This document shows positions 10,301 through 18,988 of a DNA stretch of 64,000 nt, piece after piece. The stretch's first letter is position 1. Every line of letters begins with the position of its first letter. A model generated the notes under the pieces. That model saw nothing but the letters and a program-made list of their open reading frames with translations. It had not been told where the DNA came from and did no database searches. Source of the stretch: Haloactinomyces albus (lineage in GTDB: Bacteria > Actinomycetota > Actinomycetes > Mycobacteriales > Pseudonocardiaceae); NCBI RefSeq assembly GCF_031458135.1, contig NZ_JAVDXW010000001.1, positions 2,418,001 to 2,482,000 on the forward strand, in the 5' to 3' direction. The position numbers and the translations under genes were made by a program.

Positions 10301-10364
10301 TAATCGGTTCCCGAGGCTGCCGGGATGACCCACATAGTGGTTTGCGGGGTTCGGGCGTGGCACG

Positions 10365-11252
10365 GTGTCCGTCGTGATCTCCGATCGCCACCCCTCCCCC
10401 GATCCGCTCCCGCCGACCGGCACGGCGACCGCCGATCTCCTGGAACTGGAGATCGCCGACTCGCCCACTCCGGTTCGGGAGCACGCCACCCGTCCGATGA
10501 TCCGGCCTCCGAGTCAGGAGGCACCGGCCACCCGGCGGATCACACCGGCAGCTTCCGCAGACCTCCGATCTCCCGAAAGTGTCGGCCTTGAGGACCCGCT
10601 CGGAGGGCACGAACGGACCGTGCGCCTGCACGAGCCCGGATCGTCCGGCGAGCATCTGCTGCAATGCGCCTACTCCAGCGAGCAGCGAGCCAAGCGGTTC
10701 TACGATGAGCAGGTTCTGGATCACCTCAATTCGGCCATGAAGGAGTTCGTCGCGCGAATGGAAATGATGTTCATTTCCACCGCCGATGCTCGAGGCGAAT
10801 GCGACTCCAGCCTGCGTGCCGGCCCGTGTGGCTTCATCGAGGTGCTCGACAGCCGACACCTCGCCTATCCCGAATACCGGGGCAACGGCGTGATGGCCAG
10901 TCTGGGCAACATCAGCGAGAATCCGCACATCGGGATTCTGCTGGTGGACTTCGTCACCGACCTCATCGGCCTGCACGTCAACGGCAAGGCCCGCATTGTC
11001 GAGGACCCCGACCTGCGTGCGATCCACCCGCAGTTGCCCACGGATTTCGAGCGGGGCCGCACCCCCGAGCGCTGGGTGGTCGTCCAGGTGGAGGAGGCCT
11101 ACATCCACTGCCGCAAACACATCCCGCGGATGGAGCCGGCCCAGCGGCAACGCGCTTGGGGAACCGACAATCCCAAGCGCAAGGGCGGTGACTACTTCGC
11201 GGCCAAGGGGACGCCCAGGCCCTGGCATCAGACGGAAACTCAGCGGTCTTAG
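10365..11252 (+). CDS. Pyridoxamine 5'-phosphate oxidase-like (PNPOx) flavin protein
   Basis: A 295-residue protein. Residues about 1-80 are Pro/Thr-rich and disordered; from about 95 on the sequence follows the PNPOx split-barrel pattern: FVARMEMMFISTADARGECDSS, then GFIEVLDSRHLAYPEYRGNGVMASLGNIS in pieces, FGxLVDF-type strand (IGILLVDF) and LHVNGKARIV. These proteins bind FMN or a related cofactor and reduce unknown small molecules. GTG 10365 is the first start after the operator region. It is transcribed divergently from the flavohemoprotein gene, suggesting a shared regulator and a role in redox or nitrosative stress (inference). Confidence 0.78.
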   Translation: MSVVISDRHPSPDPLPPTGTATADLLELEIADSPTPVREHATRPMIRPPSQEAPATRRITPAASADLRSPESVGLEDPLGGHERTVRLHEPGSSGEHLLQCAYSSEQRAKRFYDEQVLDHLNSAMKEFVARMEMMFISTADARGECDSSLRAGPCGFIEVLDSRHLAYPEYRGNGVMASLGNISENPHIGILLVDFVTDLIGLHVNGKARIVEDPDLRAIHPQLPTDFERGRTPERWVVVQVEEAYIHCRKHIPRMEPAQRQRAWGTDNPKRKGGDYFAAKGTPRPWHQTETQRS

Positions 11253-11377
11253 GGGCCTTGGCTGCAAGCTCGCGCGGGCGGTGGCTCATCGCCCGGTGGG
11301 CAGGTGGTCTCCTGTTTCGCATGTCCGGACGGGCACACTGGTGTCGAGCATCGGCTCGACGGGTGGAGGGACAGGTC

Positions 11378-11833
11378 TTGAGCGACCAGGGCCAGTACGA
11401 CGAGAGTCGGCGTAGTGCGGCGGACGCGATCGAGCGTGAGTTGGCGATGATGTTCCGGCGTGCGCGCAAGCTGTCCCTGACCGCGGCAACGGAGATTCAT
11501 CCCGACCTGGACCCGGCCTCGTACAGCCTGTTGCTGCTCGTGGACGACGCGGGTTCCCTGCGCGGCATGGACGTGGCCGATCGGATGGGGCTCGACAAGT
11601 CCACTGTGAGCAGGCAGATCGCCACCCTGGTAGCTCTGGATCTGCTGGAACGTGTGCCGGATCCCGACGACGGCCGCGCCCGGCGCATTCAACTGTCCGA
11701 GGAGGGCAGGAGCAGATTGACCGAGTTTCGCAGGCAGCGAAGCGAGAGCCTGCACGACGAGTTCGCCAACTGGTCCACCGATGACCTGCGGGAGTTCGCA
11801 CGCCTGCTGTCGAAGCTGAATACTCCGTCCTGA
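11378..11833 (+). CDS. MarR-family regulator 1
   Basis: A 151-residue MarR regulator with the winged-helix core LRGMDVADRMGLDKSTVSRQIATL and the wing DPDDGRARRIQLSEEGR. The frame is open upstream to 11258, but TTG 11378 has GGAGGG 7 bases before it and gives the usual MarR length, so I start there. It lies directly upstream of a second MarR gene and the MFS exporter, on the same strand, but a strong promoter with operators separates it from them. Ligand unknown. Confidence 0.85.
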   Translation: MSDQGQYDESRRSAADAIERELAMMFRRARKLSLTAATEIHPDLDPASYSLLLLVDDAGSLRGMDVADRMGLDKSTVSRQIATLVALDLLERVPDPDDGRARRIQLSEEGRSRLTEFRRQRSESLHDEFANWSTDDLREFARLLSKLNTPS

Positions 11834-11882
11834 TTTCGGTACGGGTCCGTGTCCTTTGTCATACGTGGAACTCATCCAGAAA

Positions 11883-11925
11883 GTTGCCTTTAGCAACTAA
11901 ACAAATTATAGTTGCATGCAGCAAC
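11883..11925 (+). promoter_or_regulatory. MarR-type tandem operator and promoter
   Basis: Two copies of GTTGC-N5-GCAAC lie 28 bases apart: 11883-11897 and 11911-11925. Between and within them is a good promoter, TTGCCT (11884-11889) and TATAGT (11907-11912) with a 17-base spacer, so the -35 lies inside operator 1 and the -10 overlaps operator 2. A dimeric repressor bound here would block RNA polymerase. AAGGAG follows 2 bases after operator 2, serving the next gene. Confidence 0.8.
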
Positions 11926-11940
11926 CAAGGAGATGGCTAC

Positions 11941-12435
11941 ATGGAACCGGATCCCGCAACCTGCGGTGAGCTCCTCGGTCCACTGCGAGCGCTGATCGGA
12001 CTCAAGCAGCTCGCCTCTCACTGGGGAGCCTCCCAAGGTGACGACGCACTGCCCTACGCGGCGGCAGGCCTGCTCGGTGAACTCGTGCACTGCGGGGAAT
12101 CCCGCGCTTCCGAGCTCGCCCAGCATCGGATCGTCGACGCGTCGGTGGTGAGCAGACAGGTGGCCCAGCTCGAGCAGGCCGGACTGATCACGCGCAGATC
12201 GGCGCCGGACGACCGGCGGGTCTCGCTACTGAGTGCCACGCCCGAAGGGAAGCAGGCCTTCGCCGAACTCGAACGGGAAAAAGAAGAGTGGCTCAGCCAC
12301 GCACTGCGCAACTGGAGCGATTCCGAAGTGCGGCGACTCACGGACCTGCTGCAGGCGGCCTCCCGCGATCTGCGCAGCGCCGCACACGAGCTACTGGACC
12401 ACACCGACAACTCGACGAAGGAAGGAGCCCGATGA
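11941..12435 (+). CDS. MarR-family regulator 2 (autoregulated, exporter operon)
   Basis: A 164-residue MarR regulator: helix-turn-helix RASELAQHRIVDASVVSRQVAQLEQAGL in pieces at about 56-90 and wing APDDRRVSLLSATPEGK. ATG 11941 is chosen because AAGGAG stands about 10 bases upstream and the longer open frame would run through the operators. It is co-transcribed and translationally coupled (ATGA) with the MFS exporter, so it most likely represses this operon by binding the GTTGC-N5-GCAAC pair, with release by an exporter substrate. Confidence 0.9.
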   Translation: MEPDPATCGELLGPLRALIGLKQLASHWGASQGDDALPYAAAGLLGELVHCGESRASELAQHRIVDASVVSRQVAQLEQAGLITRRSAPDDRRVSLLSATPEGKQAFAELEREKEEWLSHALRNWSDSEVRRLTDLLQAASRDLRSAAHELLDHTDNSTKEGAR

Positions 12436-15110
12436 CGACCGCAACAGGTCAACGGACGGTGCCGGATGACGCGGCCCCGAACAACGCGGCCTCCGAGCGC
12501 CGCGAGCCGCAGTCATCGGGCTCACCGATGACGCGCAGCCAGGTAAACAAGGCGATGGTGGGCCTGATGCTCGCCTTGGTCGTGGCGATCCTGAGTTCGA
12601 CGATCGTGTCGAACGCACTGCCCGTCATCACCGCGGACCTGGGGGGCACGCAGGGCCAGTACACCTGGGTGGTCACGGCGATGCTGCTGACCGCCACGGC
12701 CACGACACCTCTCTGGGGCAAGCTCTCCGACCTCTACAGCAAGAAGATGCTGTACCAGCTGGCGATCACCATCTTCATGCTCGGCTCGGTGCTGGGCGGT
12801 TTCGCTCAGTCGATGGCGATGCTGATCGGTTTCCGTGCTCTGCAGGGCATCGGGATGGGTGGTCTGCAGGCTCTGATCCAGGTCGTGATCGGGGCGATGG
12901 TCTCGCCGCGTGAGCGTGGGCGCTACAGCGGTTACATCGGTGCGGCCTTCGCGGTCGCCACCACCAGCGGACCTCTGCTGGGAGGTCTCATCGTCGACAC
13001 ATCGTGGCTCGGCTGGCGCTGGTGCTTCTGGGTGACGGTGCCGATCGCGGTCATCGCGTTCATCGTGCTGGGCAAGACGCTGAAGCTGCCCGTGATCAAG
13101 CGGGATGTCTCCATCGACTGGTTCGGCGCCTTTTTCCTGGTCGGTGGCGTGAGTTTGCTACTGGTCTGGATCTCGCTGGCGGGTAAGCAGTTCGACTGGC
13201 TCTCGGTGCAGACGGCGGCCTACGTCGGGGGCGGTGTCCTGGCACTGATCGTCGCGCTGGTTATCGAGTCGAAGGTCCGCGAGCCGATCGTGCCGCTGGG
13301 GATGTTCCGCATCCCGACGGTCAGCCTGGCCATCATCGCGATGGTCTCCGTGGGCACGGCGATGTTCGGTGGTGCGGTCTTTCTCGCCCAGTACTTCCAG
13401 ATCGGCCGTGGCTACACGCCCACGCATGCGGGTCTGATGACACTGCCGATGGTGCTCGGACTGTTCGTGTCCTCGACGGTCTCCGGGCAGGTCATTTCCC
13501 GCTGGACCGGCAAGATCAAGCCGTTCCTGATCGGCGGCAGTATCGTGCTGATCATCGGCATGGGGCTGCTGAGTACCATCGACGCGACGACCGATCTCGT
13601 GCTGGTGGGCTGCTATCTGGCGCTCATGGGGACCGGTGTCGGTTGCCTGATGCAGAACCTCGTGCTGGCGGTCCAGAACAGCGTGGGCACCAGGAACATG
13701 GGGTCGGTGACCTCGGTGGTCACCTTCTTCCGCACTCTCGGGGGGTCGGCCGGTGTCTCCGTGCTCGGCGCGGTGCTGGGCATGCGGGTGACCGATTACG
13801 TCCGCGAGGGGATCGCCGAAATCCCCGGGGCACCGAGTGGTGGCGCCGGCTCCGGGGCAGTGTCCCTGGACGTGCATAGCCTGCCCGCGCCGATCGAGAA
13901 CATCGTGCGCAACGCGTACGGCATGGGCGTGGGGGACCTCTTTTCCATCACGGCTGGTATTTCCGTGATCACACTTATCGCGGTTCTGTTCATCAAGGAG
14001 GTTCCGTTGCGTACCACGGTCGAGTCCTCGGAAGAGCGCGCTGAGGCCACAGCGGGTGACGATCAGCAGCACAATGTGGATAACTCCGGTGAGACTGTGG
14101 ACAACCGGGTGGAGGCCGTGGCTGCTGTGCGTGGCAGAGAGGCCGAATCCCCCCACGTTGTGCCCGTGGTCGGCGGCGCTGCGCACACCCCGGGCGGAGC
14201 TGCGGGGAAACCTGTGGACAACTCTGTGGATGATGCGCGCGGTGAGCCACGTGATCGCTGGTCAGCGACGGACACGACGAACGGCCGTCCGGCCGACGGC
14301 GGCTCTCTCGCTTCCGGTATGTCTCTCGGAGGAGCGTTGCCCCCCGGCGAGGGCGGCGGCGGTGTGTTCGTGCACGGACTCGTGCACGGTCCCGGTGGCG
14401 ATCCGGTCTCGGGTGCGGTGCTCACGCTGACCGACTCCGGTGGGCGCCAGATCGATCGCACCCGAACCGGTGAGGACGGCCGCTATCGGTTGACCCCCGA
14501 CAGTGGCGGTACCTGTGTCCTGATCGCCTCCTCCGGCCAGTACCAGCCCTCCGCGTCGATGGTTGCGATCGCGGATCGACCGGTGCGTCACGACGTGGAG
14601 CTTTCCGGAGCCGCGGTCCTGTCCGGCACGGTGCATGTGGGCACGATGCCGGTATCCGGGGCGACGGTCGTGCTGACCGATGTACGGGGCGAAGTCATCG
14701 CCGCCGGCATGACCGATACCGCGGGCGGCTACCGACTGCTCGACCTGCTCGGCGGCTCGTATGCGGTCACCGTGACCGCGGAGGGCCACCGGCCGATGGC
14801 CACTCAGGTCACTCTCCCCGACGGGCAGGAGACCACCGTTGACGTGCCGCTGCAGACGGGCACACGGTTGTCCGGCGTGATCCGCTCGGCGAGCTCGGGG
14901 CACGCCGTGCCGGAGGCGCAGGTGACCCTGCTGGATTCCTCCGGCGGTGTGGCCGCGTCCATGATCACCGATGCCGAAGGCTCCTACACCTTCACCGACC
15001 TGCCCGGCGGTGAGTACACGGTGATCGCCACCGGCTACCCACCGGTTGCGACATCCCTGAAGATCGAAGGCGAGGAGCTCTACCACGACATTGCCCTCGG
15101 CCATTCGTGA
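12432..15110 (+). CDS. DHA2/EmrB-type MFS exporter fused to three Ig/transthyretin-like repeats
   Basis: An 892-residue fusion. Residues about 40-530 are a 14-helix drug:proton antiporter of the DHA2 (EmrB/QacA) family, with motif A-like GKLSDLYSKKMLY between helices 2 and 3 and RALQGIGMGGLQALIQ in helix 4-5. A hydrophilic linker (about 530-645) leads to three successive 80-residue beta-sandwich repeats of the carboxypeptidase regulatory-like type (about 645-730, 730-813, 813-892), each with a G-VP-SGA-V-L-D pattern and G-Y-L-L-GG-Y-V. A 14-helix topology puts both ends in the cytoplasm, so these usually extracellular modules would be cytosolic. Starts at ATG 12432 overlapping the MarR stop. 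Confidence 0.9.
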   Translation: MTTATGQRTVPDDAAPNNAASERREPQSSGSPMTRSQVNKAMVGLMLALVVAILSSTIVSNALPVITADLGGTQGQYTWVVTAMLLTATATTPLWGKLSDLYSKKMLYQLAITIFMLGSVLGGFAQSMAMLIGFRALQGIGMGGLQALIQVVIGAMVSPRERGRYSGYIGAAFAVATTSGPLLGGLIVDTSWLGWRWCFWVTVPIAVIAFIVLGKTLKLPVIKRDVSIDWFGAFFLVGGVSLLLVWISLAGKQFDWLSVQTAAYVGGGVLALIVALVIESKVREPIVPLGMFRIPTVSLAIIAMVSVGTAMFGGAVFLAQYFQIGRGYTPTHAGLMTLPMVLGLFVSSTVSGQVISRWTGKIKPFLIGGSIVLIIGMGLLSTIDATTDLVLVGCYLALMGTGVGCLMQNLVLAVQNSVGTRNMGSVTSVVTFFRTLGGSAGVSVLGAVLGMRVTDYVREGIAEIPGAPSGGAGSGAVSLDVHSLPAPIENIVRNAYGMGVGDLFSITAGISVITLIAVLFIKEVPLRTTVESSEERAEATAGDDQQHNVDNSGETVDNRVEAVAAVRGREAESPHVVPVVGGAAHTPGGAAGKPVDNSVDDARGEPRDRWSATDTTNGRPADGGSLASGMSLGGALPPGEGGGGVFVHGLVHGPGGDPVSGAVLTLTDSGGRQIDRTRTGEDGRYRLTPDSGGTCVLIASSGQYQPSASMVAIADRPVRHDVELSGAAVLSGTVHVGTMPVSGATVVLTDVRGEVIAAGMTDTAGGYRLLDLLGGSYAVTVTAEGHRPMATQVTLPDGQETTVDVPLQTGTRLSGVIRSASSGHAVPEAQVTLLDSSGGVAASMITDAEGSYTFTDLPGGEYTVIATGYPPVATSLKIEGEELYHDIALGHS

Positions 15111-15124
15111 AAGGAAGGACGGAC

Positions 15125-15976
15125 ATGATTTTCGACCGGGAGGCGTCCGGAACGCAGGATGTGGCCCAGGACGCCGGTGCGGTCACGGCAAGTCTGCAGT
15201 CGGTACACGAATGGCCCTTGCCGGAAGCGGTGCTGACCGTGACCGACGCCAAGGGTGTGCAGGTGGCCAGGGTCCAAGCCGATGACGCGGGTGTGGTCAC
15301 CACACCCGGGTTGTCCCCCGGCAACTACACCGCAATCGTCACCGCGCTCGGTTACCAGCCGCTTGCCCGCACCGCTGTGGTGCCGCAGGGCCGAGTGGCG
15401 GAGCTGGGCGTGCTGCATCTGGAACGTGTGGGTGGGGCAGACCTGCCTGCCGCGGGGGTGTGGCGGATCGATCCCGTGCACTCATCGATCCGGGCGACCG
15501 TGCAGCATCTCGGGATCGGCAGCATTCACGGGCGGCTCAACGAGTTCGGCGGTGAGGTCCGGGTGGGCGATCCGATCGAGTCGTCGAATGTCGACGTGCG
15601 TATCGAGGCGGCCAGTGTGGACACCGCCAACGCCGCGCGGGACGAGCACCTGCGCAATGCGGACTTCCTGGATGTGGAGCGGTATCCGACCATCACCTTC
15701 GTCTCGACCGGTTTGACTCCGCGCGGCGACAACAGGTGGGACCTCGATGGTGAGCTGACCTTGTGCGGGGTGACCCGGCAGGTGCGGCTCGATACCCGGT
15801 TCACCGGGGTCGGGTCCGACCCGTGGGGAGGTACTCGCGCCTCGGCCACCGCCACGACGCGGCTGCGCCGTGATGATTTCGCGATGAACTTCAACCAGGC
15901 GCTCAGTACGGGGATCGCGGCGATCGGCACGACCCTGCGGATCGATATCGACATTCAAGCCGTCCACCAGGAGTGA
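15125..15976 (+). CDS. YceI-family protein with N-terminal Ig/transthyretin-like repeat
   Basis: A 283-residue protein. Residues about 15-105 repeat the beta-sandwich module found three times in the upstream transporter (LTVTDAKGVQVARVQADDAG, then LSPGNYTAIVTALGYQP). Residues about 110-283 are a YceI domain, starting with WRIDPVHSSIRATVQHLG and containing FVSTGLTPRGDNRWDLDGELTLCGV in pieces; YceI proteins have a lipocalin-like fold binding long isoprenoid or fatty chains. There is no signal peptide, so it is cytoplasmic. ATG 15125 has AAGGAAGG upstream; a GTG at 15107 overlaps the previous stop and is an alternative. Shared modules suggest it works with the exporter. Confidence 0.88.
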   Translation: MIFDREASGTQDVAQDAGAVTASLQSVHEWPLPEAVLTVTDAKGVQVARVQADDAGVVTTPGLSPGNYTAIVTALGYQPLARTAVVPQGRVAELGVLHLERVGGADLPAAGVWRIDPVHSSIRATVQHLGIGSIHGRLNEFGGEVRVGDPIESSNVDVRIEAASVDTANAARDEHLRNADFLDVERYPTITFVSTGLTPRGDNRWDLDGELTLCGVTRQVRLDTRFTGVGSDPWGGTRASATATTRLRRDDFAMNFNQALSTGIAAIGTTLRIDIDIQAVHQE

Positions 15977-15986
15977 GTGAACAACC

Positions 15987-16027
15987 GTGGTGGTGAGCCA
16001 ATTTCGCGAGAAATTGGTCCACCCACC
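15987..16027. terminator. Hairpin terminator after the MFS-YceI operon
   Basis: Stem CCAATTTC (15998-16005), tetraloop GCGA, stem GAAATTGG (16010-16017), extended outward with one mismatch by GGTG/CACC. It begins 10 bases after the YceI stop. Its apex TTTCGCGAGAAA is a one-base variant of the TTTCGCGCGAAA core in the palindromes at 7381, 8914, 18949 and 44985. Confidence 0.8.
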
Positions 16028-16255
16028 GTCACGGGGCGGTGAGCACGAGTGGACCCTCTTCGGCGATCAGCGTTCGTGGATTTCGCGGCGATTTCCGAGA
16101 TCGATGACCTGATCCGCAGAACGGTGTTGCCGGTCCTGGCCTGTTCGACGCGCTGGGCCCGGTAGGTGTCTTCGATGGGTTTCGTGGTTCTCGACGATAT
16201 CGGCAGGCACGAGCGCGGTCACCGTGCTCGCCCTTCGCTCTTTCATGCCGCTATA
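16028..16255. other. Spacer between YceI terminator and clpB promoter
   Basis: I find no gene here. A minus-strand frame of about 60 codons ending at 16067 has no ribosome-binding site and no recognisable motif. Confidence 0.5.
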
Positions 16256-16276
16256 CTTGAGTCGCCAAGGCTCAAG
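16252..16276 (+). promoter_or_regulatory. clpB promoter -10 and HAIR operator
   Basis: CTTGAGT-N7-GCTCAAG at 16256-16276 is a near-perfect HAIR, differing from consensus in a single base. A -10-like TATACT (16252-16257) overlaps its left edge, so bound HspR would block initiation. The -35 is not convincing. The ClpB start codon is 67 bases downstream. Confidence 0.85.
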
Positions 16277-16342
16277 TTTCTTGTAGTAGGAATCGGCGCG
16301 CGAGCATGGAGCTGACGCGCCGCTGCTGCCATGAGGTGAGGG

Positions 16343-18925
16343 ATGGACGCTTTCAACCCGACCACGAAGACCCAGCAGGCGATCTCCTCGGCCGCGCAGG
16401 CCGCGACGGTCGCCGGTAACCCCGAGGTCGTACCGGCACACCTGCTCGGCGCTTTGCTCGCGCAGGGCGACGGGCTGACCGCGCCGCTGCTGTCGGCCGT
16501 GGGCGCCGATCCGGCACAGGTACGCAGCGAACTCGACCAGCTCGCCAACGCCCTTCCCGCCGCGAGCGGCTCGACCGTCTCGACGCCCCAGCTGTCCCGG
16601 GAGGGCGTCAAGGCACTCACCCACGGCCAGCGGCTGGCCACCGAGATGGGCGACGAGTACGTCTCCACCGAGCACCTGCTGGTGGGGCTGGCAGCCGAGG
16701 GCGGTCAGATCGCCGATCTGCTGCGCAGGCACGGTGCGACTCCCGAGGCGCTCACCGATGCCTTCACGAAGGTGCGTGGGTCGGCACGCGTGACGAGCCC
16801 GGATCCCGAGGGCACCTACCAGGCACTGGAGAAGTACGGCCAGGACCTCACCGAACGCGCCCGCTCCGGTGACCTCGACCCCGTGATCGGGCGCGACGCG
16901 GAGATCCGGCGTGTCGTACAGGTGCTGTCCCGACGCACCAAGAACAACCCCGTCCTGATCGGTGAACCCGGTGTCGGCAAGACGGCCATCGCGGAGGGGC
17001 TGGCCCAGCGCATCGTCGCGGGCGACGTCCCGGAATCGCTGCGGAACAAGCGGGTCGTGGCCCTGGATCTCGGATCGATGGTCGCGGGCGCGAAGTACCG
17101 GGGCGAGTTCGAGGAGCGCCTCAAAGCCGTTCTCAAGGAGATCACCGACTCGGCGGGGCAGATCATCACCTTCATCGACGAGCTGCACACCATCGTCGGC
17201 GCGGGTGCCACCGGGGAAGGTGCGATGGATGCGGGGAACATGATCAAGCCGATGCTGGCGCGCGGTGAGCTGCGCATGGTCGGCGCGACCACCCTCGACG
17301 AGTACCGCAAGCACATCGAGACGGACGCGGCCCTGGAACGTCGCTTCCAGCAGGTCCTCGTCGGCGAGCCGTCCCCGGAGGACACCGTCGGGATCCTGCG
17401 TGGCCTCAAGGAGCGCTACGAGGTGCACCACGGCGTGCGCATCACCGATGGCGCGCTCGTGTCGGCAGCGACGCTGTCCGACCGCTACATCACCGACCGG
17501 TACCTGCCGGACAAGGCGATCGACCTGGTGGACGAGGCCGCCTCCCGGCTGCGGATGGAGATCGACTCCCGTCCGGTGGAGATCGACGAGGTCGAACGTG
17601 CGGTGCGGCGCCTGGAGATCGAGGAGATGGCGCTGTCCAAGGAGAGCGATGCGGCGTCGCTGGAACGGCTGGCCACGCTGCGTGCCGAGCTCGCCGACCG
17701 TCGTGAGCGCCTGTCCGAGCTCACCGCACGGTGGCAGGGTGAGAAGGAGTCCATCGACCGGGTCCGCGACCTCAAGAGCAGGCTCGAACAGGTGCGCGGC
17801 GAGTCCGAGCGCGCCGAGCGTGATGGTGACCTCGGCAAAGCGGCGGAGCTGCGCTACGGCCGGATTCCGACCTTGGAGAAGGAGCTCGACGCGGCCACCG
17901 AGTCGCAGAGCGAGCACAAGGCGATGCTGCAGGAGGAGGTCACGCCCGACGACGTCGCCGACGTGGTCAGTGCGTGGACCGGTATACCCGCCGGGCGACT
18001 GCTGGAGGGAGAGACGGCCAAGCTGCTGCGGATGGAGGATGCCGTCGGTGCGCGCGTCGTCGGCCAGGCCGAGGCGGTGCGGGCGGTTTCCGACGCGGTG
18101 CGTCGTGCGCGCGCCGGTGTTGCCGACCCCGACCGGCCCACCGGTTCCTTCCTGTTCCTCGGACCGACCGGTGTCGGCAAGACGGAACTGGCCAAGGCAC
18201 TGGCGGAGTTCCTGTTCGACGACGAGCGCGCGATGGTCCGGATCGACATGAGCGAGTACTCCGAGAAGCACTCGGTGGCCCGCCTGGTCGGTGCTCCGCC
18301 CGGCTATGTCGGCTACGACCAGGGTGGTCAACTGACCGAGGCGGTGCGCAGGCGCCCGTACTCGGTGGTGCTGCTCGACGAGGTCGAAAAGGCCCACTCG
18401 GACGTGTTCGACATCCTGCTGCAGGCGCTCGACGACGGTCGGCTCACCGATGGACACGGCCGCACGGTGGACTTCCGCAACACCATCCTGGTACTCACCT
18501 CCAACCTGGGATCCCAGGCGATCGCGGATCCGAACCTGTCCGAACGGGAGCGGGACGAGGCCGTGATGGCAGTGGTGCGCGGGCAGTTCAAGCCGGAGTT
18601 CCTCAACCGGCTGGACAGCTCCGTGGTGTTCCACTCGCTGTCCACGGAGGAGCTGACGGCCATCGTGGACATCCAGGTCGACCGGCTCGCCCGCAGGCTC
18701 TCCGACAGGCGGCTCACACTCGACGTGCAGCCGGCGGCGCGGGACTGGCTCGCGCTCAACGGGTTCGATCCGGTCTTCGGCGCGCGCCCGCTGCGGCGGT
18801 TGGTGGAGTCGGCCATCGGGGACCAGCTCGCGCGCAAGCTGCTGGCCGGGGAGATCCGCGACGGCGACAAGGTGACCGTGGACGTCACCGACGACAATTC
18901 CGAGCTCGCGGTCACTGCCGCGTGA
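16343..18925 (+). CDS. clpB: ATP-dependent disaggregase ClpB
   Basis: An 860-residue Hsp100. N-terminal Clp repeats occupy about 1-145; AAA domain 1 has Walker A GEPGVGKT at 207-214; the coiled-coil middle domain lies about 395-525 (Glu/Arg-rich, with [16 protein letters not shown]); AAA domain 2 has Walker A GPTGVGKT at about 607-614 and the sensor/arginine region near FGARPLRR. The middle domain identifies ClpB rather than ClpA/ClpC and contacts DnaK. It extracts and refolds aggregated proteins with the DnaK system encoded 10 kb upstream. ATG 16343 follows GAGGTGAGGG. The HAIR upstream places it in the HspR regulon. Confidence 0.98.
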   Translation: MDAFNPTTKTQQAISSAAQAATVAGNPEVVPAHLLGALLAQGDGLTAPLLSAVGADPAQVRSELDQLANALPAASGSTVSTPQLSREGVKALTHGQRLATEMGDEYVSTEHLLVGLAAEGGQIADLLRRHGATPEALTDAFTKVRGSARVTSPDPEGTYQALEKYGQDLTERARSGDLDPVIGRDAEIRRVVQVLSRRTKNNPVLIGEPGVGKTAIAEGLAQRIVAGDVPESLRNKRVVALDLGSMVAGAKYRGEFEERLKAVLKEITDSAGQIITFIDELHTIVGAGATGEGAMDAGNMIKPMLARGELRMVGATTLDEYRKHIETDAALERRFQQVLVGEPSPEDTVGILRGLKERYEVHHGVRITDGALVSAATLSDRYITDRYLPDKAIDLVDEAASRLRMEIDSRPVEIDEVERAVRRLEIEEMALSKESDAASLERLATLRAELADRRERLSELTARWQGEKESIDRVRDLKSRLEQVRGESERAERDGDLGKAAELRYGRIPTLEKELDAATESQSEHKAMLQEEVTPDDVADVVSAWTGIPAGRLLEGETAKLLRMEDAVGARVVGQAEAVRAVSDAVRRARAGVADPDRPTGSFLFLGPTGVGKTELAKALAEFLFDDERAMVRIDMSEYSEKHSVARLVGAPPGYVGYDQGGQLTEAVRRRPYSVVLLDEVEKAHSDVFDILLQALDDGRLTDGHGRTVDFRNTILVLTSNLGSQAIADPNLSERERDEAVMAVVRGQFKPEFLNRLDSSVVFHSLSTEELTAIVDIQVDRLARRLSDRRLTLDVQPAARDWLALNGFDPVFGARPLRRLVESAIGDQLARKLLAGEIRDGDKVTVDVTDDNSELAVTAA

Positions 18926-18948
18926 GGAGGCACCGAAGCGCGGCTCCG

Positions 18949-18988
18949 GTGGTTTTTTGCAGTTTCGCGCGAAACTGCAAAAAACCAC
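18949..18988. repeat. 40-bp perfect palindrome after clpB
   Basis: A perfect 40-base palindrome starting 24 bases after the clpB stop; its centre is GCAGTTTCGCGCGAAACTGC, bordered by six T on the left and six A on the right and ending GTGG/CCAC. It is the longest member of the repeat family at 7381, 8914 and 44985 and could terminate transcription from either side. Confidence 0.82.

Noticed and set aside
16067-16246. Possible short minus-strand gene between YceI and clpB (about 60 codons).
   Set aside because: ATG at 16246 has no ribosome-binding site, the frame overlaps the clpB promoter zone and resembles no family.
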